From positions 1-64,000 of the forward strand of contig NZ_JAMWEM010000006.1 of assembly GCF_024509525.1 (NCBI RefSeq): a DNA stretch of 64,000 nt, given 5' to 3'. A program made the position numbers and the translations under genes. Origin of the DNA: Streptococcus suis (lineage in GTDB: Bacteria; Bacillota; Bacilli; Lactobacillales; Streptococcaceae). Below, one piece after another: positions 58,634 to 64,000 of this stretch (within the stretch, counting starts at the first letter, position 1; each line of letters starts with the position of its first letter). Below the pieces are notes generated by a model. The model searched no databases. It was not told the origin of the DNA and saw only the letters and a list, made by a program, of their open reading frames with translations.

Positions 58634-58676
58634 AAAAATCCCATCGCCACAGATTTAACCTGACAATGAGATTTTT
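58634..58676 (-). terminator. Terminator-like hairpin between pilin and sortase genes
   Basis: AAAAATCTCAT / ATGGGATTTTT stem (minus strand) with a 21-base loop and terminal T-run, 25 bases past the ancillary pilin stop. It should reduce read-through from the pilin genes into the sortases. Confidence 0.7.
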
Positions 58677-58700
58677 CCTTTATTCGTAGTCTGTCAAGCA

Positions 58701-59555
58701 CTATCGTTTCGTATAGGTTACCAAACGATAGCCTAGCAAGAAGAGTAAAATACCGATAGATAAAACCGCTATGACCACCGCATTCCCTGTATATGGAATC
58801 TCAATACCGGGAGGTGTGACGGGTTTGTTCTTGATTTTTACAATTTCAGACACATGTGAATCCGAAGTGATTTCAAAAGGAATCGTATCTTGGGCTAGAA
58901 TATAGCCTGCAGGAGCCTTGACCTCTTTCAGATAATAAGTACCATAGGGAAGAGGTCCTACAACAAACTGACCGTTTGCTCCAGAAGTAACATGATAGGT
59001 AATGCCGTCGACTATCACTTCCTTCAGTTCTCCATTCACTTCCTCAAGAACTACAAACTCTGCCCCTGATAAGGGAGCAGTACTTGTAGATACCTTCAGA
59101 AATGGCTTACTTCCTTTTTCTTTGCTAGGCCTTCTTACCTTAGCCTCAATCCGCGCAACACTGCCGTCAACTTTCATCAAGAATGGGACAACCTCGAGAC
59201 TCGTAGGAGTTCCTACTTGTCGGACATAATACCATCCTTTCGTCAAGCCCTGAAAAGTGGCCTGACCTTCTGAAGTAAGGTCTTGCGAGGAAATCGGCTC
59301 TCCGTAGAGTTGGTTTAACTCGGACCTACTTTTTTGATATAAAGTATCTGCCAACTGTTCAGAAGAGGTTGGCTCTTCTGCAGCGATATACCAAGCCTCC
59401 AAGCCTGTCGAAACTTGACTAGCATCTATCCCATCAGGAAGCGGAATATGAACCTGAACATCAAAGGAATCTTGTGCTTGGAGTGAAAGCGAGGGCAGTG
59501 ACAATACACAAATAATAGCTATGAAACAACATACTAGCTGTCTGATTCGTCTCAT
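58701..59555 (-). CDS. Ancillary pilin with IPYTG sorting signal
   Basis: 284 residues: signal peptide (hydrophobic core CCFIAIICVLSL, cleavage near QAQ), an N-terminal pilin-like region, a SpaA/Cna-B-like domain ending with YYLKEVKAPAGY (E-box), then IPYTG, a membrane helix and a YTKR tail. Its size and position before the sortases suggest a minor subunit, perhaps the wall-anchoring base pilin. The sorting motif departs from LPXTG at its first residue, as is common in class C sortase substrates. Confidence 0.85.
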   Translation of the reverse strand: MRRIRQLVCCFIAIICVLSLPSLSLQAQDSFDVQVHIPLPDGIDASQVSTGLEAWYIAAEEPTSSEQLADTLYQKSRSELNQLYGEPISSQDLTSEGQATFQGLTKGWYYVRQVGTPTSLEVVPFLMKVDGSVARIEAKVRRPSKEKGSKPFLKVSTSTAPLSGAEFVVLEEVNGELKEVIVDGITYHVTSGANGQFVVGPLPYGTYYLKEVKAPAGYILAQDTIPFEITSDSHVSEIVKIKNKPVTPPGIEIPYTGNAVVIAVLSIGILLFLLGYRLVTYTKR

Positions 59556-59578
59556 CTGTCCCTCCTTTTCAACGGATA

Positions 59579-61564
59579 TTATGCTTCTTCAGATTGGCGT
59601 TTTTTCATAGCAATGTAGGCAAATACCATTGTACTCAAACCTACAACTGTAAATACAACTGTACCAATACCACCAGTTTGTGGGATTGTTACTTTTTTGT
59701 TTTCTACGCGTTCGCGTTCGTCGATTGCAGTATCTGATACCAATGTCCAAGTAGTAGGATCTACTTCAAAACTAATTGGTGAAGTAAGAAGTGCGTATCC
59801 ATCTGGAGCTTTTGTTTCGACAAGTTTATAAGTACCTGCCTTAAGACCTTTGACTTCAAAATGACCATCTGTTGATGATACGAATGTGAAGGCATCATCC
59901 TTAGTTGTTACCCAAGTCCATTGCATATTCATCGCTTCGTATTTCGCATCACGATCTGCTTTTTTAGCATTAATGTCATCTTGATTAGGATTTTTTGCTT
60001 TCACCGCAGCGATGTATGCAGCTTCTGCTGCTTTATAAGCAGTGATTGTAGCTTCTTGATCAGTTCTATCTTTCAAAGCAAGGAATTCAGTTCCATCTTC
60101 GTTTGTGACAATGAACTCTGCACCAACAAGTTTTTTCACAGCATTTGTATCAGTCGCATCGTCTGTCTTGATGAATCGTTTACCGTAGGTAACTACTTTT
60201 GGCTCTTCTGGCTCAAGTGGTTCTGGGTTAGGGTTTTTCGTGTTTTTTACATTGATAGTACCAGTAGCACCATTTGTGTAGTTAGGAAGTGAACCTGGAA
60301 CGCTAGTTTCCTCGATTACAACGTATTCTTTAGAGTTATCAAGATTTTCTAATTTACCTGAGTTAGTGCCTACTGGGAGTGTGATTGTACCCACAAGTAC
60401 ACCAGTTTCTTTTTCATACACACCGAATACAACTTCTGTTTGGTTTACACCTGTATCCCATGTTTTGTTAACAATAATTTCACCATTTGATGGATTTGTT
60501 GATTTTGGTTCTGAGAATTCACTTGGACGGTTACCGTAGATCAATTTAACCTTGTTAGGGATCTCTGCATCAACAACAGCAGAATCATTCAATGTTGCTT
60601 TGTAGGTCAAAGTGAACTTTACATCACCTGCTTTAGCAGCTGTTTCCAATTTAGCAAGACCGGTTGCTGTCAATTTAGCAGTAAAGCCACGTTTTGTTTC
60701 AACCAAGCTGTAGTCAGTATCTTTTGTCCAAGTAGTAACAGTTGGATCTTGTCCAGTAGTGGAAGTGATTTTCAATGAACCAGTGTAATCAAGACCGTTC
60801 ACCATTGTATCTTCCCAAGCAAATGTTTTGTAGGCTGCATCTTTTGGAACAGTTGTCGTGATTTTATAGTCAATATCGTCTCCGATATTCACATCTTTTT
60901 TATCCGTGGTATCGTCACCAAAAGTTTTTTTGATTTCAGGTTTATCTTCAGTGTTCTTTGGATAAACGTGTAATTTATCATTCCCACCAAAGTAACCAGT
61001 ACCATCTGTCTTAGCTTGTGGCAATTCAAGTTTGAATGGTACAGCTTTCATACCAGTCAATTCATTCTGACCATTGTAGTAAGATGAGGCTTCTTTATCT
61101 TCCGTGAAGATATAGGTACCATCCACAAGAGTGAAGCTAGCACCCGTGTCTCCTGTATCAACAGTATTCACACCATTTTGATATTCTTGAACAAGTTTAT
61201 AGTTACCATTGTCACCAGCAATACCAAGAGTCTCACCTGTCTTTGTACCTGTATCTGCTGCATCAACCTTTTGCCATACCTTGAAGTTTACTCCAGCAAC
61301 TTCCTTAGCAGAGTTACCGAAATAACCTTTCAAGTTAGTAATCTCATTACCATCATATTCTGGTACAGTACCTGGAGTTTTACTAGAACCATTAAAGTTA
61401 CCAAATTGTTCTTCGTTCATTACGATCTTGTGAACGACAACGGTTGTTTTGTGAGGTTGAGTCGTATCAGCACCCTCAGCAAACACAGTTGCAAGGTTGC
61501 CTAGGGAGCCCAAAAGTGTGATAAGGACTGTAAGCAACGAGAAAAGCTTATTTCTTTTTTTCAT
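59579..61564 (-). CDS. Major (backbone) pilin with IPQTG sorting signal
   Basis: 661 residues: signal peptide (cleavage near VFA-EG), then a pilin motif in DKLHVYPKNT whose lysine is the likely polymerisation site, two or three isopeptide-type domains (FGDDTTDKKDVNIGDDIDYK, IIVNKTWDTG), a final domain with E-box YKLVETKAPDGY, and IPQTG with membrane helix and charged tail. A helical insertion (KAAEAAYIAAVKAKNPN) lies inside the last domain. It is the only protein here with the pilin lysine motif, so it is the shaft. Confidence 0.9.
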   Translation of the reverse strand: MKKRNKLFSLLTVLITLLGSLGNLATVFAEGADTTQPHKTTVVVHKIVMNEEQFGNFNGSSKTPGTVPEYDGNEITNLKGYFGNSAKEVAGVNFKVWQKVDAADTGTKTGETLGIAGDNGNYKLVQEYQNGVNTVDTGDTGASFTLVDGTYIFTEDKEASSYYNGQNELTGMKAVPFKLELPQAKTDGTGYFGGNDKLHVYPKNTEDKPEIKKTFGDDTTDKKDVNIGDDIDYKITTTVPKDAAYKTFAWEDTMVNGLDYTGSLKITSTTGQDPTVTTWTKDTDYSLVETKRGFTAKLTATGLAKLETAAKAGDVKFTLTYKATLNDSAVVDAEIPNKVKLIYGNRPSEFSEPKSTNPSNGEIIVNKTWDTGVNQTEVVFGVYEKETGVLVGTITLPVGTNSGKLENLDNSKEYVVIEETSVPGSLPNYTNGATGTINVKNTKNPNPEPLEPEEPKVVTYGKRFIKTDDATDTNAVKKLVGAEFIVTNEDGTEFLALKDRTDQEATITAYKAAEAAYIAAVKAKNPNQDDINAKKADRDAKYEAMNMQWTWVTTKDDAFTFVSSTDGHFEVKGLKAGTYKLVETKAPDGYALLTSPISFEVDPTTWTLVSDTAIDERERVENKKVTIPQTGGIGTVVFTVVGLSTMVFAYIAMKKRQSEEA

Positions 61565-61612
61565 TAATCTTCCCCTATATGATTTTGATTTATTTTTTTG
61601 TTACATTAAGGT

Positions 61613-64000
61613 TTATTCAGTGTATTTGCGACGTCGCTCAACGGCAAAAGCAACGAACATCATCACCCCCCCTAATGCAATATAAGGAATAATTCCTATA
61701 CCACCCGTTTTCGGATATTCTCCTTTGCGGAGGTTTTTCACAATAATCAGGTGACTATCCGTATTGTCTAGACTGACGAGGTCACCTCCATCTTGGATAG
61801 TGATGGCTCCATCTGCGCCTATATCAATATGGATTTCTTTTTCGATCTTTTGATAGCCCTCTGGAGCTACCGTTTCTTTCAGGATATAGGTTTTCCCTAA
61901 AGCCAATTGGTCAAAGCTCACTTCATCCCCTGTGGTCGTCGTTGTTTTGACAACGGCTGAAGCAGGATTATCACCTTCTCTTAGCTCAAACTGGGCTTCT
62001 AACCGTTGATTTGGATCACGGTAAGAGCGCTTGGCTAGTTTGATGGATGTGGTCGAGCGTGTGTTCTTCATGGTGAAGAGGATGAGGCGATTTGCATCTG
62101 CTCGAGACAATGATACCGTCTCGTCAGGATTATGAAGAAGGATAGAGCCGTCATGGTTAATCTGGAAACGGTACTCCTTCTGATTGAGTAGATAGCCAGA
62201 TGGAGCCTGTTCTTCCTTCAGAATATAGTATCCGTGTTCAAGATTAATCTGATAGATACCAGCACTTGTCAGACCCTGAGCTAAGGCTGTGTCTCCTTTT
62301 GTCCAGTTTCCATCTGTCTTATAGATTGAGAATTGAGCATTATCAAGGAGAGTCGCCTCATTTGTACTATCCACTTTTTTGATTTGGAAGTTAAAAGTAC
62401 GAATGTTTTTAGCAACCATGACAAGCGTATCCCCCTGCCCTGTCTCAACGGATACAAGAGCCTGATCTGCATCAAGGAGCGTCAAGCGTCCGTCTTCCCC
62501 AATCCGAAGGCGCGTATCTCTGATTTTTGTGTAGCCTGATGGAGCTTGGGTCTCTCTAAGGACGTATTCTCCAGGTAGAATATTTGGAAAATCAATTGTG
62601 TTATCCAAGTGAGAGTAGCTACCACCCTCAAGGGCTGTCATACGACCGTTAATCAGTACTTGCACCTTATTACTTCCATCTTCGTTTGGTCCCTCAGATG
62701 GGTAGAGAGCAAATCGAGCACCAGATACTCCGTTAGTTGGATTATCATAGTCGCGCTTCTTAATCTTCAAGCGATAGGTCTTCACCTTGTTTTTCACTGT
62801 GATTTGAATGACTTTGTCTGTAAAGAGCGGTGCGACAGCAATAAGGTCATCGCCATTCTCTACAGTTGTAGTCCCATCCGTAGCGATAATTAGTTTGTAC
62901 TTGGTTCCATTTATCTGGAAGCCTGCTGGGGACTGGGTTTCTTGTAGATAGTAGGTACCCGGTGTCAAGGCTGGAATCTCTACTTCCCCAGTCGTTCCTG
63001 TCACCAAGTCACTTCCAACCTGCGTGCGTCCATCCTCACCAAAGAGTTTGAAGGTTGCATTTGCAAGCTTGCGGTTCTCATCCCTGCTATCAACCTTGAT
63101 AATCTTCAGTTTCGGTTTGAAGATGTTGGTCAATTTGAGGTTGAGCCTGTTATCTTTGGTATTAATCTCCGCATTGGTCGGTGCGCCGTCTGCTAACCGA
63201 ACTTGACCATCTTCTCCAACGATAATATCAAACGGTTGAAGCAATTCGTAACCAGCTGGTGCAGCTAACTCACTAATCGTATACGTTCCCTGAGGAAGTT
63301 TAAAGACAGCATTGCCAACATCATTGGATTGAGTCCACCAGGTCAAGGATTTGTTGCTTGGATCAATCGTTGCTCGATAATGTTGGATATGCCAATTATC
63401 ATCGCTAAATAGCGGTGCTGGTCCATTATTTTTTGCCTTGATTTGCAGCTGAACTCCTGCCAAATTGCTCGTCGAATCTAGATTGCTAACCTTTTCGATA
63501 CTGAAATCTGTAAACGGTCTGTTCTTGACGACGAGTTCTATCTCGTTATTGGCATTCACAGCTTGACTTTCCAACAAGTCTTGTGGTCCTTCCACAATCG
63601 TAATTTGTCCATCTAGACTGATGGTCAATTTGATTTTCTGGATCGGATTATAGCCTGTTGGGGCTGTGACCTCTTTGAGGACGTAAGTGCCAGGTCGCAA
63701 ATTGCGGAAAGTAAGGCTGTTACCTGTCTGCGTGGTATTGCCTTGTTCTAACTTAGTAGACTCATTCTCATTGTAGAGTTCGAAGCGAGCGTTGAGACCG
63801 GTTTCTGTATTATTCAGGTCTCGTTTCTTGATAAGCAAATTGTAGGTGAGTAATTCGTTTTTCACGAAGATTTTCAATACATTTGCAGTAGCGGTATCAA
63901 TCGTAACCTTATCTGTTGAATCAACGAGGGTGAAGCGACTCACTGTCTTCATCTGACTTCCGCTGTGTGTCTCCTGTGCGGTTGTCAAGTCTAGTAAGAC
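61613..64000 (-). CDS. Large pilus (tip) protein with repeated SpaA domains, partial
   Basis: The frame is open to the window end, so the N-terminus is missing; 795 residues are visible. Six SpaA/Cna-B-like domains of about 90-125 residues follow each other, each starting with a lysine-bearing strand (such as LKIKKRDYD or FQIKKVDST) and ending with an E-box (YVLKEVTAPTGY, YTISELAAPAGY, YYLQETQSPAGF, YVLRETQAPSGY, YILKEEQAPSGY, YILKETVAPEGY). Then YPKTG, a membrane helix and RRRKYTE. It is the first-transcribed visible gene and probably the adhesive tip subunit. Confidence 0.88.
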   Translation of the reverse strand, partial: VLLDLTTAQETHSGSQMKTVSRFTLVDSTDKVTIDTATANVLKIFVKNELLTYNLLIKKRDLNNTETGLNARFELYNENESTKLEQGNTTQTGNSLTFRNLRPGTYVLKEVTAPTGYNPIQKIKLTISLDGQITIVEGPQDLLESQAVNANNEIELVVKNRPFTDFSIEKVSNLDSTSNLAGVQLQIKAKNNGPAPLFSDDNWHIQHYRATIDPSNKSLTWWTQSNDVGNAVFKLPQGTYTISELAAPAGYELLQPFDIIVGEDGQVRLADGAPTNAEINTKDNRLNLKLTNIFKPKLKIIKVDSRDENRKLANATFKLFGEDGRTQVGSDLVTGTTGEVEIPALTPGTYYLQETQSPAGFQINGTKYKLIIATDGTTTVENGDDLIAVAPLFTDKVIQITVKNKVKTYRLKIKKRDYDNPTNGVSGARFALYPSEGPNEDGSNKVQVLINGRMTALEGGSYSHLDNTIDFPNILPGEYVLRETQAPSGYTKIRDTRLRIGEDGRLTLLDADQALVSVETGQGDTLVMVAKNIRTFNFQIKKVDSTNEATLLDNAQFSIYKTDGNWTKGDTALAQGLTSAGIYQINLEHGYYILKEEQAPSGYLLNQKEYRFQINHDGSILLHNPDETVSLSRADANRLILFTMKNTRSTTSIKLAKRSYRDPNQRLEAQFELREGDNPASAVVKTTTTTGDEVSFDQLALGKTYILKETVAPEGYQKIEKEIHIDIGADGAITIQDGGDLVSLDNTDSHLIIVKNLRKGEYPKTGGIGIIPYIALGGVMMFVAFAVERRRKYTE

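Overview
The window reads as a chromosomal segment of a low-GC Gram-positive coccus, most probably Streptococcus suis or a very close relative. This is an inference from gene content: a PolC-type replicative polymerase, a troABCD/troR manganese locus, a three-sortase pilus island of the srtBCD kind, streptococcal RelA, PepO and PepS, and an SRP RNA beside tadA. No tRNA, rRNA operon, CRISPR array or prophage was seen.

Layout. 0.3-2.4 kb: divergent purine salvage genes pbuX and xpt. 2.5-4.5 kb: a coupled amino-acid racemase/opine dehydrogenase pair. 4.6-9.7 kb: rsuA with an acetyltransferase, an MFS transporter, peptide deformylase, a GlsB-like membrane protein and pepS. 9.7-10.3 kb: BOX-like palindromic repeats, then a nitroreductase. 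11.2-15.7 kb: a five-gene surface-glycan operon (two GT2 transferases, DUF2304, a flippase-like protein, DUF2142). 15.9-20.3 kb: polC. 20.3-21.9 kb: a decayed IS630 element and an ISL3-like remnant. 22.0-23.2 kb: a secreted coiled-coil protein with three C-terminal repeats. 23.7-29.4 kb: uppS-cdsA-rseP-proS and yajC, with an unusual array of hairpin units between rseP and proS. 29.7-32.6 kb: purA, SRP RNA, tadA and a secreted CHAP-domain protein. 32.7-41.5 kb: a beta-glycoside PTS operon bracketed by a perfect 35-bp direct repeat that doubles as a terminator. 41.6-48.0 kb: leuS, a membrane glycerophosphodiesterase and pepO. 48.1-52.3 kb: troABCD with divergent troR. 52.3-55.7 kb: a broken small membrane gene, repeats, dtd and relA. 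56.0-64.0 kb: the pilus island, cut by the window end.

How the genes work together. Most genes are housekeeping. The accessory parts are envelope or nutrient functions: the glycan operon, the PTS operon (uptake as phospho-glycosides followed by GH4 and GH1 cleavage, with a CcpA site over the promoter), the TroR-controlled manganese importer, and the pilus, where three class C sortases polymerise at least three LPXTG-type proteins. Regulatory sites readable in the sequence include a cre, a TroR operator, a WalR-like box before the CHAP gene, PurR-like boxes at the purine genes, and three promoters whose -10 lies only 6-7 bases from the start codon, suggesting leaderless transcripts.

The most unusual non-coding structure is the rseP-proS array: alternating short and long hairpin units with GGAA/TTCC arms, separated by roughly 18-20-base linkers. 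The second is the family of BOX-like elements, in which similar linkers are followed by palindromes of differing sequence.
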